DNA of 64,000 bases from JAAXGX01 sp965203565 (GCA_965203565.1 OZ241896.1:1612001-1676000), one strand, 5' to 3'; positions 37,539 through 46,405 are shown, counted from the first letter of the stretch. Numbers and translations: made by a program. The notes: a model not told the origin generated them from the letters alone.

Positions 37539-38276
37539 GTGCCGAGTCGACCCGCCGGCGGACCGGCAATCGGCGGCGCACGTCCCGGCGCGTCCGCCGG
37601 GCGCTGCGCCGCTGCCGCGGCCGCCGCCGTCGCCCTGGCCGCCGGCGCGTGCAGTCCGCCGCCGCCCGACGAAGCGGGGTACGTCGAGCGCCTGCTGGCC
37701 GACCGTGCGATGAAGGACGAGGCGTTCGCCCGCGGCCCCGACTCGCCGGTGCCGCTCGACCGGCGGCCGTGGATGCTGCCGATCCGGTACTACGACCCGG
37801 ACCTGGCGTACCGCGTGCCCGCCCAGCTTGCCGTCTCGGACGACCAGCCGGTCTTCGAGGTTCCGACGTCCACCGGCAAGATGCGGACGATGCAGCGCAT
37901 CGGCGCGCTGGAGTTCATGCTGAACGGGGAGCCGCGCACGCTGGCGGCGCTGGTCGAGCTGCCGGCCGATGGCGCGGCGCGGCTGTTCGTCCCGTTCCGG
38001 GACGAGACGAGCGGCGCGGAGACGTATCCGGCCGGCCGCTACCTCGACCTCGACCGGACGCCGACCGGCATCTACGACCTCGACTTCAACCGTGCGTACC
38101 ATCCGACCTGCTATTACGACGAGGCGTACGACTGCCCGTTCCCGCCCCCCGAGAACCGCCTGGCCACGCCGGTGCGGGCCGGCGAGCGGCTGCCGCCCGA
38201 GAGCGGGCGGCGGTTCCCGCTCGGCGGCGGCTCGGCTCCCGCAACCGACAACCCGGACGCCGGCGGTGACCGATAG
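37539..38276 (+). CDS. DUF1684-like lipoprotein
   Basis: A 245-residue lipoprotein: long Ala-rich signal region and lipobox LAAGAC (Cys about residue 45). The globular part carries the DUF1684 wording FVPFRDETSGAETYPAGRYL followed by DLDFNRAYHPTCYYDEAYDCPFPP. The function of this family is not known to me; it is a conserved surface or periplasmic protein. GTG was chosen as start because of the -10 box upstream and the complete signal peptide. It overlaps the HAD gene by 11 bp. Confidence 0.75.
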   Translation: MPSRPAGGPAIGGARPGASAGRCAAAAAAAVALAAGACSPPPPDEAGYVERLLADRAMKDEAFARGPDSPVPLDRRPWMLPIRYYDPDLAYRVPAQLAVSDDQPVFEVPTSTGKMRTMQRIGALEFMLNGEPRTLAALVELPADGAARLFVPFRDETSGAETYPAGRYLDLDRTPTGIYDLDFNRAYHPTCYYDEAYDCPFPPPENRLATPVRAGERLPPESGRRFPLGGGSAPATDNPDAGGDR

Positions 38277-38994
38277 CGGCGCAGGCCCCCGGCTGCGGGG
38301 GATCGTCTTCGACTTCGACGGGGTCCTCGCCGACACCGAGCCGCTGCACCTGCGGGCGTGCCAGGAGGCGCTGGCCGGCGCGCGGCTGCAGCTGCGCGCG
38401 GACGACTATTACGCCCGCTACCTCGGCTACGACGACGCGGGCCTCTTCACGGCGCTGGCGCACGACCAGGGCGTCCCGATCGACGAGCCGGAGCTCCGCC
38501 GGCTCGTGGAGGCGAAGTCGCGCCGTTTCAGGGCGCTGGCCGGCGGCCGCGGCGTTCTCTTTCCGGGCGCGGCCGACTGCGTCGAACGGCTGGCGGCGGC
38601 GGCGCCGCTCGCCGTCGCCTCCGGCGCGCTCCATGCCGAGATCGACATGATTCTGGGCGCCGCTGGCCTCCGGCGCTGCTTCGACGCGATCGTGGCGGCG
38701 GACGACGTGCCGCGGTCGAAGCCGGCGCCCGATCCGTACCGGCGGGCCGTCGAGCTGCTGCGCGGGTCCGGCCCCGGACCGGACCCGTCCGCCTGGGCGG
38801 CGGTCGAGGACTCGGCGTGGGGCATCGAGTCGGCGCACGCCGCGGGGCTGTGGTGCGTCGCGGTCACGCACAGCTACCCGGCCGACGTCCTGGCGTCGGC
38901 CGACCTGGTGCTCGGCGATCTGCAAGACGTGCAGGCGGCGCTCCTGCGGCGGCTCGATCAGCCGGCCGGCGCGCCCCGGGAAAGGCGCGCGTGA
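38266..38994 (+). CDS. HAD-family phosphatase (beta-phosphoglucomutase-like)
   Basis: A 242-residue HAD hydrolase. Motif I is FDFDGVLADTEPLH (nucleophile and acid/base Asp), motif II the VASGALH segment, motif III the conserved Lys in RSKPAPDPYRRA, and motif IV WAAVEDSAWGIESAHAAG. The cap domain is the small helical type of phosphoglucomutase and sugar-phosphate phosphatases. Substrate is unknown. It starts with GTG inside the end of the DUF1684 gene, and its stop overlaps the next start (TGATG). Confidence 0.85.
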   Translation: MTDSGAGPRLRGIVFDFDGVLADTEPLHLRACQEALAGARLQLRADDYYARYLGYDDAGLFTALAHDQGVPIDEPELRRLVEAKSRRFRALAGGRGVLFPGAADCVERLAAAAPLAVASGALHAEIDMILGAAGLRRCFDAIVAADDVPRSKPAPDPYRRAVELLRGSGPGPDPSAWAAVEDSAWGIESAHAAGLWCVAVTHSYPADVLASADLVLGDLQDVQAALLRRLDQPAGAPRERRA

Positions 38995-39875
38995 TGCTGT
39001 CGGAGGAGTTCGTCCGCAAGTTCACGCAGATCGCCCGGAGTCCGGACCCCGACCTGGCGACGACGGCGCTGCTGATCGCGCGGCTGGAGTATCCGCGCCT
39101 CGACGCGTCGCGGTACCTCGTCCGGCTCGACGAAATGGGGCTCGCGGCGGCGGAGCGCCTCGACCGCGCCCCGGCGGACGACCCGGTGCGGCGGGTGGAG
39201 ACGCTGAGCGGCTACCTGTTCGAGGAACAGGGGTTCGCCGGCAACCCGGACCGGTACGACGACCCCCGGGACAACCTGCTGAACGCGGTGCTCGACCGGC
39301 GCACCGGCATCCCGATCACGCTGGCGCTCGTCTACATCGAGGTGGCGCGGCGCGCCGGCCTGGCCGTGGACGGCGTGAACTTCCCCGGCCATTTCCTGCT
39401 GCGGACCGAGCGCCGCGACGGATTCCCGGACGAGTACGACGCCGTCCTGATCGTGGACCCGTTCCACCGCGGCGCCATCCTGTCGGAAGACGACTGCCGG
39501 CGGCTGCTGCGCGATCACGTGGGGAGCCGCGCCGCGTTCGACCGGCGGATGCTCGCGCGCGCGACCAAGCTCCAGATCGTGGCGCGCATGCTGGTCAACC
39601 TGAAGCGGATCTACATCAGGATGCGGTCGTTCCCCCAGGCGCGGGCCGTGACCGACCTGCTCGTCGCCCTCGACCCCGCGGACATGATCGAGCTCCGCGA
39701 CCGCGGGCTCCTGGCCTACCACCTGAACGATTACGCGGCGGCGCTCGGGGACCTCGAAGCGTATCTGCACTATACGTCGAAGGTCGAACGCGAACCGCAG
39801 GACGAGGACGAGGAGCGCGCCCGGATCCGGGAGCACGTCAAGGCGCTCCGGCGGCGGATGGCCAGCCTGAACTGA
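38994..39875 (+). CDS. SirB1-like transglutaminase/TPR protein
   Basis: A 293-residue cytoplasmic protein of the SirB1 family. The transglutaminase-like half has NLLNAVLDRRTGIPITLALV and NFPGHFLLRTER (about 90-150), and the C-terminal third carries two TPR-like repeats (LKRIYIRMRSFPQARAVTDL, GLLAYHLNDYAAALGDLEAY). The Cys usual in active transglutaminases is not seen. The function in this family is uncertain. Overlap with the HAD gene places it in the same transcript. Confidence 0.8.
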   Translation: MLSEEFVRKFTQIARSPDPDLATTALLIARLEYPRLDASRYLVRLDEMGLAAAERLDRAPADDPVRRVETLSGYLFEEQGFAGNPDRYDDPRDNLLNAVLDRRTGIPITLALVYIEVARRAGLAVDGVNFPGHFLLRTERRDGFPDEYDAVLIVDPFHRGAILSEDDCRRLLRDHVGSRAAFDRRMLARATKLQIVARMLVNLKRIYIRMRSFPQARAVTDLLVALDPADMIELRDRGLLAYHLNDYAAALGDLEAYLHYTSKVEREPQDEDEERARIREHVKALRRRMASLN

Positions 39876-40072
39876 CCGGTCGCGGTCAATTGCGCGATCC
39901 ACTCGCGAAGACGCGTTGAACGCCTCCTTGGAGGGCCCAAAGCGCTCCCGCCCCGCCCACCGCACAGCCCGGGAAGGCGGTCTTCCGCGCTTCGCCGGTA
40001 GAGTTCGCAGTCGACGGGCTCCGATGGCGCGGCGCGCCACGGAATCGAGCTGGGCGCGCATGACGCGGCGCG

Positions 40073-42211
40073 TCAGTTCAGACCGCGGCGGTCCAGCAGC
40101 GGCGCGACGTCCGGCTCGCGCCCGCGGAACGCCCGGAACAGGGCCATCGCCTCGCGGCTGCCGCCCCTCGACAGGAGCGTCCGCCGGAAGTGGTCGCCGT
40201 TCGCGCGCGTGAGTCCGCCATTCTCCTTGAACCACTCGACCGAGTCGGCGTCGAGCACCTCGGCCCAGATGTACGAGTAGTATCCGGCCGAGTAGCCGCT
40301 GCCCCAGACGTGCGAGAAGTACGTGCTCCGGTACCGCGGCGGCACGGCGTCGAGCGCGACCCCCGCCCGTTCGAGCGCCGCCGCCTCGAACGCCTCGACG
40401 CCCTCGGCGTCCGGCGCCTCGCCCTCCGCTAGCTGGTGCCAGGCTTGGTCGAGCAGCGCCGCGGCCAGATACTCGGTGGTCGCGAACCCCTGATTGAACC
40501 TCTCGGCGGCCAGCACCTTGTCGAGCAGCTCGGCCGGCATCGGTTCGCCGGTCTCGTGATGCACGGCGTAGTTCCGGAACACCTCCGGCCAGGTCGCCCA
40601 CATCTCGTTGACCTGCGAGGGGTACTCGACGAAGTCGCGCGGCACGGCCGTGCCCGAGAAGTACGGGTACCGCACCGACGAGAAGATGGCGTGCAGGGCG
40701 TGGCCGAACTCGTGGAACAGCGTCTCGACCTCGTCGAACGTCAGCAGCGTCGGCTCGCCCGCGGGCGGCTTCGGGACGTTCAGGTAGTTCGCCGTCACCG
40801 GCTTCGTCCCGAGCAGCTCCGACTGCGACACGAACGCGCTCATCCACGCGCCGCCGCGCTTGGAGGGCCGCGCGTAATAGTCGCCGAGGAAGATCGCCAG
40901 CAGCTCGCCGTCCGCGTCGCGCACGTCGAACACCCGCACGTCCGGGTGGTGGACCGGCAGGTCGGTCCGCTCCTCGAACGTCAGGCCGTAGAGCCGGGTC
41001 GCGGCGTAGAAGACGCCGTTCCGCAGCACGTTGTCGAGCGCGAAGTACGGCCGGAGCTGCGCGGCGTCGAAGGCGTACCGCTCGGTCCGCACCCGCTCCG
41101 CGTAGTACGCCCAGTCCCACGGCGCCAAGTCGTGCGATCCGCCGCCGGCGTCTATCGTCGCCTGCAGGTCGGCCGCCTCCCGGCGCGCGTTGGCGACCGC
41201 CGCCGGCGCCAGGCTCGCGAGCCGCTCGTTGACCGCCGCGACCGTCCGCGCGGTCTGGCGCTCCAGGCTGTAGGCGGCGTGCGTGGGGTACCCGAGCAGC
41301 GCGGCGCGCTCGGCGCGGAGCGCGGCAATCCGCGCGACGACGGGCCGGTTGTCGAACTCGCCGTCCCGGCTGCCGCGGGCGAGCGACGTCTCCAGAATCC
41401 GCCGCCGCAGCTCCCGGTTCTCCAGCGCCGCCAGCGCCGGCTGGCCACTCGTGTTGCGCAGGGTGATCACGAACTTGCCTTCCAGGCCGCGGGCTTCCGC
41501 CGCCTCGGCCGCCGCCGCGATCTCGCTGTCCGACAGCCCGGTCAGCTCGCCGCGCATCTCCACCGCCACCGCCGCCGCGTTCACCTCGCCCAGCACGTTC
41601 TGGCTGAAGGTGGTCTCCAGGCTCGCCAGCTCCGCGTTGACGTCGCGGAGCCGCTGCTGGTCGGCGGCGGACAGCCGCGCCCCCGCCCGCACGAAGTCGA
41701 CGTAGTACTCCTCGACGAGCCGCCGCGACTCGTCGTCCAGGTCCAGCGCGTCGCGCACGTCGTACACCGCCTGCACCCGGGCGAACAGCCGGCCGTCGAG
41801 CAGGATGCGGTCGCGGTGGGCGGCCAGCTTCGGCGCCATCTCGCTGCGGACGGCGTCCAGCGCGTCGTTCGTGTCGGCGGCGACGAGGTTGAAGAAGACG
41901 CTCTGCACGCGGTCGAGCATGCGGCCGGATCGCTCGAGGGCGACCAGCGTGTTCTCGAACGTCGGCGGGTCGGCCGCGCCGGCGATCGCCTCGACCTCGG
42001 CCAGATGCTCCGCCATCCCCTGCTCGAACGCCGGCCGGTAGGCGTCGTCGTCGATCCGGTCGAACGGCGGATAGTGGAGCGGGAGCGAACTTTCGGTGGC
42101 GAACGGCGTCAGGTCCGGCGCGGCCGCGGTCTCGCTTGTCGGCATGGTCGTTTCCGGCTGCGCGCACGCCGCAACGGCTCCGGCGGCAAGTACGATCAGT
42201 CTGGTCCTCAT
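40073..42211 (-). CDS. M3-family zinc oligopeptidase (Dcp-like), lipoprotein
   Basis: A 712-residue metallopeptidase with the thimet-oligopeptidase site TLFHEFGHALHAIF (HExxH, about residue 498) and a downstream EYPSQVNEMWA with the Glu ligand. A lipobox VAACAQ lies after MRTRLIVLAAGA, so it is anchored to a membrane and acts in the envelope. The closest bacterial type is peptidyl-dipeptidase Dcp, which removes C-terminal dipeptides. The start at 42211 was chosen because the signal peptide begins there; it faces the DUF2236 gene across a shared 20-bp promoter region. Confidence 0.9.
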   Translation of the reverse strand: MRTRLIVLAAGAVAACAQPETTMPTSETAAAPDLTPFATESSLPLHYPPFDRIDDDAYRPAFEQGMAEHLAEVEAIAGAADPPTFENTLVALERSGRMLDRVQSVFFNLVAADTNDALDAVRSEMAPKLAAHRDRILLDGRLFARVQAVYDVRDALDLDDESRRLVEEYYVDFVRAGARLSAADQQRLRDVNAELASLETTFSQNVLGEVNAAAVAVEMRGELTGLSDSEIAAAAEAAEARGLEGKFVITLRNTSGQPALAALENRELRRRILETSLARGSRDGEFDNRPVVARIAALRAERAALLGYPTHAAYSLERQTARTVAAVNERLASLAPAAVANARREAADLQATIDAGGGSHDLAPWDWAYYAERVRTERYAFDAAQLRPYFALDNVLRNGVFYAATRLYGLTFEERTDLPVHHPDVRVFDVRDADGELLAIFLGDYYARPSKRGGAWMSAFVSQSELLGTKPVTANYLNVPKPPAGEPTLLTFDEVETLFHEFGHALHAIFSSVRYPYFSGTAVPRDFVEYPSQVNEMWATWPEVFRNYAVHHETGEPMPAELLDKVLAAERFNQGFATTEYLAAALLDQAWHQLAEGEAPDAEGVEAFEAAALERAGVALDAVPPRYRSTYFSHVWGSGYSAGYYSYIWAEVLDADSVEWFKENGGLTRANGDHFRRTLLSRGGSREAMALFRAFRGREPDVAPLLDRRGLN

Positions 42212-42231
42212 TGCGCGTATGCTATCAGCCC

Positions 42232-43107
42232 GTGGCGGCGCCGCGTACTGCCGATGCACGCGCCCGCCGACCGTCACGCTACTGCACCGGTTATCCTCTG
42301 CCTGTGGTCGCCCACCGCGTCAACGGCGAGGCGGTCGTGGTGCTTGGCTGGGGACGCGCCATCCTGCTGCAGGTCGCGCATCCGCTCGTGGCGGCAGGCG
42401 TCCGCGGGCACAGCGGCTTCGACGCCGGCCCGCGCGCGTACGTCCGGCGCATGCGCCGGACGATCGGCGCGATGCTGTCGCTGACGTTCGGGACCGAGTC
42501 GGAGATCCGGCGGACGACCGACAGGATCAACGCGGTCCACCGCCGCGTCCGCGGCCGGCTCGACCGCGCGGCCGGCCGCTACCCCACAGGAACGCCGTAC
42601 GACGCCGCGGACCCGGCGCTCCTCGCCTGGGTGCACGCCACCCTCGTCGACAGCCAGCTCAGGACCTACGCGCTGTTCGTCGGCCCGCTGACCGCCGACG
42701 ACCAGGATCGGTACTGCGCCGAGACGGCGCAGGTCGGCCCGTTGCTCGGCGTGCCGTCGGACGCGCTGCCGGCGACCAGAGCGGAGCTCGAAGCCTGTCT
42801 CGCCGAGATGGAGCAGGGAGACCGTCTGGCCGTCGGCGAGACCGCGCGGGCGCTGGCGGAGGCGTTGCTCGCGCCGCCCGGCCGGCGGTGGGTCGCCCCG
42901 GCGTTCCGGATCGGCCGGCTCGTCACGGTCGGCCTCTTGCCGCCCGCCATCCGCGACGCCTACGGATTCACGTGGAGCGCGCGCCAGGCGCGGGCCCTGC
43001 AGGCATCCGCCGCCGCGCTCCGGACCGCCCGGCGCGTCACGCCGTCGACCCTGTGGAAATGGCCGGCCGCGTTCGGCGGCCCGCGGCGGCGCGCGCGGGA
43101 TGCTTGA
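42232..43107 (+). CDS. DUF2236 (MpaB/latex-oxygenase-like) protein, first copy
   Basis: A protein of about 290 residues in the DUF2236 family of putative haem oxygenases. The signature VNGEAVVVLGWGRAILLQVAHPLVAAGV with a later GHSGF is clear, as is the AWVHATLVDSQL segment with conserved His. The start is uncertain: GTG 42232 follows a TATGCT box by 8 bases, while GTG 42304 sits just before the conserved domain. It is divergent from the M3 peptidase. The last codons overlap the -35 box of the TAC promoter at 43104. A second relative lies at 47767. Confidence 0.7.
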   Translation: MAAPRTADARARRPSRYCTGYPLPVVAHRVNGEAVVVLGWGRAILLQVAHPLVAAGVRGHSGFDAGPRAYVRRMRRTIGAMLSLTFGTESEIRRTTDRINAVHRRVRGRLDRAAGRYPTGTPYDAADPALLAWVHATLVDSQLRTYALFVGPLTADDQDRYCAETAQVGPLLGVPSDALPATRAELEACLAEMEQGDRLAVGETARALAEALLAPPGRRWVAPAFRIGRLVTVGLLPPAIRDAYGFTWSARQARALQASAAALRTARRVTPSTLWKWPAAFGGPRRRARDA

Positions 43108-43133
43108 CAGGGGTATACGTAAATGTAAATAAT
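43104..43133 (+). promoter_or_regulatory. Promoter of the toxin-antitoxin-chaperone operon
   Basis: Perfect -35 TTGACA (43104-43109) and -10 AATAAT (43128-43133) spaced 18 bp, in the only AT-rich stretch here. The region also holds palindromes GTATAC and TACGTA that could be an antitoxin operator. The expected transcription start is within a few bases of the toxin start codon. Confidence 0.7.
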
Positions 43134-43142
43134 CGGCTCGGT

Positions 43143-43529
43143 GTGTGCGATGAAGGACCTGCCGCGACAGGCCGGTGGGGGTCTGTTGTCTGGGCGGTCG
43201 ACGCATCGGGCAGGATGCCCGCTCTTGAATTCTTCCTGGATTTACCTGAAAAGGATGCTGGCCGGCTCGATGCGTTGTTCAGGCGCTTGGCGGAATTCGG
43301 TCAGGTAAAGAACGTTACACAATTCAAGAAATTGGGCGACAGGCAAGGGCAAGCGATTTGGGAATTCAAGAGATTCCAGATCAGATTCTTGGGCGGCTTT
43401 GTCCCATACAGACAGTTCGTGATCGCTCACGGCGTTCGCAAGAAAAAGGACAAGCACAAGGCGAGTGACCTTGATCGGGCCGCCCGGATTCTCAACGAGC
43501 ACATGTCCAGGCAGGCAAGCGGGAGATGA
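43143..43529 (+). CDS. HigB-like (RelE/Gp49) toxin of a TAC system
   Basis: A 128-residue toxin of the HigB/Gp49-type RelE fold, an mRNA-cutting enzyme that acts on the ribosome. The typical wording is LDALFRRLAEFGQVKNVTQF, IWEFKRFQIRFLGGFVPYRQ and VIAHGVRKKKDKHKASDLDR, with basic residues for RNA binding and catalysis. GTG start chosen as the first standard codon after the promoter. Its stop overlaps the antitoxin start (ATGA). It is AT-richer than the surrounding chromosome, suggesting transfer. Confidence 0.82.
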   Translation: MCDEGPAATGRWGSVVWAVDASGRMPALEFFLDLPEKDAGRLDALFRRLAEFGQVKNVTQFKKLGDRQGQAIWEFKRFQIRFLGGFVPYRQFVIAHGVRKKKDKHKASDLDRAARILNEHMSRQASGR

Positions 43530-43933
43530 CGATGACGACCAACGCGAACTCCAGGAGCCGCGGCGAAGCTTACGAGCGGCTGGTGCGCCAGGAAGAACTG
43601 ATTCTGGACGTGACCGAGCGATTGACGGAGGCGCTTCAGGAGGCGGGCGTGACCAAGGCCGAACTGGCTCGGCGCCTGGGACGGACGCCCGGCTTCGTAT
43701 CTCAATTGCTCGGCGGGGGGAGAAATCTGACGCTCCGAACCATCTCGGACATTGCAGTCGCGTTGTCGCTGCGCCCTGGGTTGGAGTTGCGCGTCGATCG
43801 TGCGCGGGTGGTTGACACGGATCAAGAGATGCGTCTGGACCCGCCGCGGTGCAAATTCGATATCGGCCGGGTGCGCGTGGAAGAACTTGCCGACATCCCT
43901 GTCAGCGGCGTCCAATATCCGGCTGCGGCGTAG
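43526..43933 (+). CDS. HigA-like antitoxin (XRE family) of a TAC system
   Basis: A 135-residue antitoxin with a helix-turn-helix domain at about 40-90 (GVTKAELARRLGRTPGFVSQ, then TLRTISDIAVALSLRPG) and a C-terminal extension of about 40 residues. In TAC systems this extension is the chaperone-addiction segment that must be bound by the SecB-like protein. The stop codon TAG at 43931 is provided exactly at the edge of the dispersed element, so the native end of the extension may have been cut. The following chaperone gene starts 58 bp later. Confidence 0.82.
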   Translation: MTMTTNANSRSRGEAYERLVRQEELILDVTERLTEALQEAGVTKAELARRLGRTPGFVSQLLGGGRNLTLRTISDIAVALSLRPGLELRVDRARVVDTDQEMRLDPPRCKFDIGRVRVEELADIPVSGVQYPAAA

Positions 43934-43970
43934 CAGCCCGTAGCAAAGCCCCGCTGCATTCGACAGGCGC
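43931..43970. mobile_element. End of the dispersed element, at the antitoxin stop
   Basis: TAGCAGCCCGTAGCAAAGCC and the next 20 bases match, with a few changes, the right end of the element in the retropepsin gene (25008-25046, reverse strand). The other end of the element is absent here, so this is a fragment or a decayed copy. Confidence 0.7.
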
Positions 43971-43991
43971 GCACCAGCATGGCGTTACAAG

Positions 43992-44447
43992 ATGGTTGAC
44001 CTGTCGAAAATCATCTCGGTCGTCCAGATCGAGGAGATCCGGGTCTGTGAGGCGAGTTGCCGCTCCCTGGTCCGGCCGGTCGATATTGCAGAAAGCGTCG
44101 GCGAGATGACGTCGATAGATGTTGACGTAGTAAAGAAGCCGGAAGGCGACGGCTTGCTTCTGATCAGGACGCAGTTCAATCTGGAAATTCGCGGCGGCGG
44201 CGGCGGTGAAGGAGAGCTTCAGGCCGAGGTGCGCGGAATTTTCGAATTGTCGTATCAAGTTCCCGCCGACGAAAAATTTTCCTCGGATGAACTGAAGGGG
44301 TTCGGGAAAGTCAACGCCGTGTTCAACGCATGGCCCTATTGGCGTGAGTTGGTGCAGTCTTCCCTGGCCCGCATGTCCATGCCGGTCCTGACGGTGCCGG
44401 TGCATCGATTGCCGTCCAACGAGCCGGCCGGGGACAACGGGCAATAG
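43992..44447 (+). CDS. SecB-like chaperone of a TAC system
   Basis: A 151-residue protein with the fold of the export chaperone SecB. The strongest sign is FNAWPYWRELVQSSLARMSM with LTVPV after it, the conserved last strand and helix of SecB-like proteins. The order toxin, antitoxin, SecB-like chaperone is that of the TAC module known from Mycobacterium tuberculosis (HigB1-HigA1-Rv1957). In such systems the chaperone protects the antitoxin from degradation and aggregation. The chaperone is separated from the antitoxin by an element fragment but keeps the same orientation. Confidence 0.8.
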   Translation: MVDLSKIISVVQIEEIRVCEASCRSLVRPVDIAESVGEMTSIDVDVVKKPEGDGLLLIRTQFNLEIRGGGGGEGELQAEVRGIFELSYQVPADEKFSSDELKGFGKVNAVFNAWPYWRELVQSSLARMSMPVLTVPVHRLPSNEPAGDNGQ

Positions 44448-44588
44448 CCGAAGTCCCGCCGCGTCGTCGTCAGTATCGTGTGCGGCGTCCAGGCGGCGAA
44501 GACCTCCGACCAGAGCTTCATTCCCCGGCTCTATCGCGGGGCCGGAAGGTCTTGACGGTGGCGGCTATCGGAAGCTACCTTGAGGAGC

Positions 44589-44882
44589 ATGCGCTCGGTC
44601 GGCCTGAAGATGCTCAACAACAAGCTGAGCGAGTACGTGCGCCTGGCCGCCGGCGGCGAGACCGTGCTCGTGACGGACCGCGACCGCGTCGTGGCGGAAA
44701 TCGTGCCGCCGCGGACTGAACGGAGTCCCATCCTCGCCGATGCCCTGCTCGCCGACATGGTGCGCAAGGGCCTGCTGGCGCCGCCCGCGGCTCCCGGCGC
44801 CGGACCGCCCCCGGCGCCCGCGCCGATCATGACGCTGCCGCAACTGCTCGAGATGCTGGACGAGGTCCGAGGCGACAGGTGA
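44589..44882 (+). CDS. Phd/YefM-like antitoxin
   Basis: A 97-residue protein of the prevent-host-death antitoxin type: VGLKMLNNKLSEYVRLAAGG and ETVLVTDRDRVVAEIVPP are the standard fold, and a Pro-rich C-terminal part presumably wraps the toxin. ATG at 44589 was chosen; TTG at 44580 is a further in-frame option. Its stop overlaps the PIN toxin start (GTGA), which is the usual layout of Phd-VapC pairs. Confidence 0.85.
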   Translation: MRSVGLKMLNNKLSEYVRLAAGGETVLVTDRDRVVAEIVPPRTERSPILADALLADMVRKGLLAPPAAPGAGPPPAPAPIMTLPQLLEMLDEVRGDR

Positions 44883-45271
44883 TTTACCTCGACGCCTCCG
44901 TCGCGTTGGCGCACCTATTTCTTGAGGATCGACGTCCGCCTGACGGTTTCTGGGACAAGACGCTGGCCGCCAGCCGCCTGCTCGAGTACGAGGTCTGGAC
45001 CGTCCTGCATGCCCGGGCGTTCGCCGAATCCCACGGCGAGGCCGCCACCGCGCTCCTCGGCCGCACCGCCTTCCTGGAATTGTCACCGCCGGTCCTCATC
45101 CGCGCGCTCGAAGCGTTTCCCGCACCCGTTCGCACCCTCGACGCGCTGCACCTGGCGTCGGCGGACTACCTGCGCCGGCATGGACAGACCGTCGAACTCG
45201 CAACATACGATCACCGACTGTCCGATGCCGCCCGGACACTGGATATTCCGCTCAGCGGCCTGACCGCCTGA
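44879..45271 (+). CDS. VapC-like PIN-domain toxin
   Basis: A 130-residue PIN ribonuclease: first Asp in IYLDASVALAHLF, Glu in LLEYEVWTVLHAR, Asp in TLDALHLASADYL and the last in ATYDHRLSDAARTLDI. It forms a pair with the Phd-like antitoxin in front (GTGA overlap) and would cut RNA when released. It directly follows the TAC operon, making 43.1-45.3 kb a toxin-antitoxin cluster. Confidence 0.87.
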   Translation: MIYLDASVALAHLFLEDRRPPDGFWDKTLAASRLLEYEVWTVLHARAFAESHGEAATALLGRTAFLELSPPVLIRALEAFPAPVRTLDALHLASADYLRRHGQTVELATYDHRLSDAARTLDIPLSGLTA

Positions 45272-45302
45272 CGTCCTGGCGAGCGTATTCGCCGCATGGC
45301 CC

Positions 45303-46334
45303 ATGACGTCCCCCGTCTTCATCGTCGGAACCGGGCGGTGCGGCTCGACCATGCTGTCGAACATGGTCAGGCTGCACCCCGAGCTGCTGAGCGTCTCCGA
45401 GTTCTTCACGGCGCTGACCAGCCGGGCGTTCCGGGGGCGCAGGCCGGCCGGCGAGACCGTCTTCCGGCGGCTGAACACGCTGTCGCCGGGGGGCCGGGCG
45501 CTGCTGACGAACGGCCTGTTCGTCGACGAGTTCCTGTATCCGCTCGGGCCGGACGCGCGGTACGGCGCCGGCGAGACGCCGGCGATCCTGTGCACGACGC
45601 TGCCGCACCTGACCGACGACCACGAACGGGTCTGGGACGAGCTGTCGGCGGCGTTGCGGGCGCGCGGCCGCGCGGCTCTGGCCGCCCACTACCGCTTCGT
45701 CTTCGAGTGGCTCGCGGACCGCTTCGGGAAGCGGGTCTGGATCGAGCGTTCCGGCCTTTCGCTGCCGTTCGTCCCGACGCTGGCCCGGCTGTTCCCGGAC
45801 GCGCGGTTCGTCCACGTTCACCGGGACGGCCGGGACACCGCGCTGTCGATGTCCAGGCACCACTATTTCCGCCTCCGCGTGGAGTCGGAAGAGCTGCTGC
45901 TGCGGGTCGGGATGGACCCCGCCCGTCCGTTCAACCTGATCGGGACGAGTCCGTGGGGCCCGTTCGCCGAGTGGCTGCGGTTCCGGCTCTTCACCGCCGA
46001 GCGGTACCGGCGCACCGAGATCCCGCTGCCGGCGTTCGGACGGTTCTGGAGCCGGCTGATCGTGCGCGGCGCCGCGGAGCTCGACGCGCTGCCGCCGGAC
46101 CGCGTGCTGTCGATGCGCTACGAGACGGTGCTGTCCGATCCCGATCGCGAGCTGCGCCGGTTCGTCCGATTCGTCGGGCCGGAGTTCGAAGACGGCCGGT
46201 GGCTGGAAGCCGCCCGCGGCCTCGCGCGACCGCAGTCGCCGCGCTGGACGCGTCTGGCCGCGGACGAGCAGGCGCGGCTGGCGGCTGCCTGCGAGCCCGG
46301 CCAGAAGTTGCTGGGGCATCAGCCCGCGGCGTAA
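45303..46334 (+). CDS. Sulfotransferase-family protein
   Basis: A 343-residue protein with a PAPS-binding P-loop at the N-terminus (VFIVGTGRCGSTMLSNMV, residues 5-22) and the 3'-phosphate segment RFVHVHRDGRDTALSMSRHH near 180. It would transfer sulfate from PAPS to an unknown acceptor. It lies 70 bp upstream of a P450 gene, suggesting action in the same small-molecule pathway. Confidence 0.82.
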   Translation: MTSPVFIVGTGRCGSTMLSNMVRLHPELLSVSEFFTALTSRAFRGRRPAGETVFRRLNTLSPGGRALLTNGLFVDEFLYPLGPDARYGAGETPAILCTTLPHLTDDHERVWDELSAALRARGRAALAAHYRFVFEWLADRFGKRVWIERSGLSLPFVPTLARLFPDARFVHVHRDGRDTALSMSRHHYFRLRVESEELLLRVGMDPARPFNLIGTSPWGPFAEWLRFRLFTAERYRRTEIPLPAFGRFWSRLIVRGAAELDALPPDRVLSMRYETVLSDPDRELRRFVRFVGPEFEDGRWLEAARGLARPQSPRWTRLAADEQARLAAACEPGQKLLGHQPAA

Positions 46335-46405
46335 CCTCGCGTGACGCCGAGAGCGGGGACTGTCCTGCGCGGGCTGACAGAGTGGACGACGCGAGGAGGG
46401 GCAGC

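Noticed and set aside
39876..40072. Convergent gap between the SirB1-like gene and the M3 peptidase gene
   Set aside because: Several GC-rich inverted strings are present but none has a T-run or a stable form that I could defend as a terminator.
44448..44588. Gap between the SecB-like gene and the Phd-like antitoxin
   Set aside because: A weak CCCCG/CGGGG hairpin without a T-run and short open frames were seen, but no gene or terminator could be supported.
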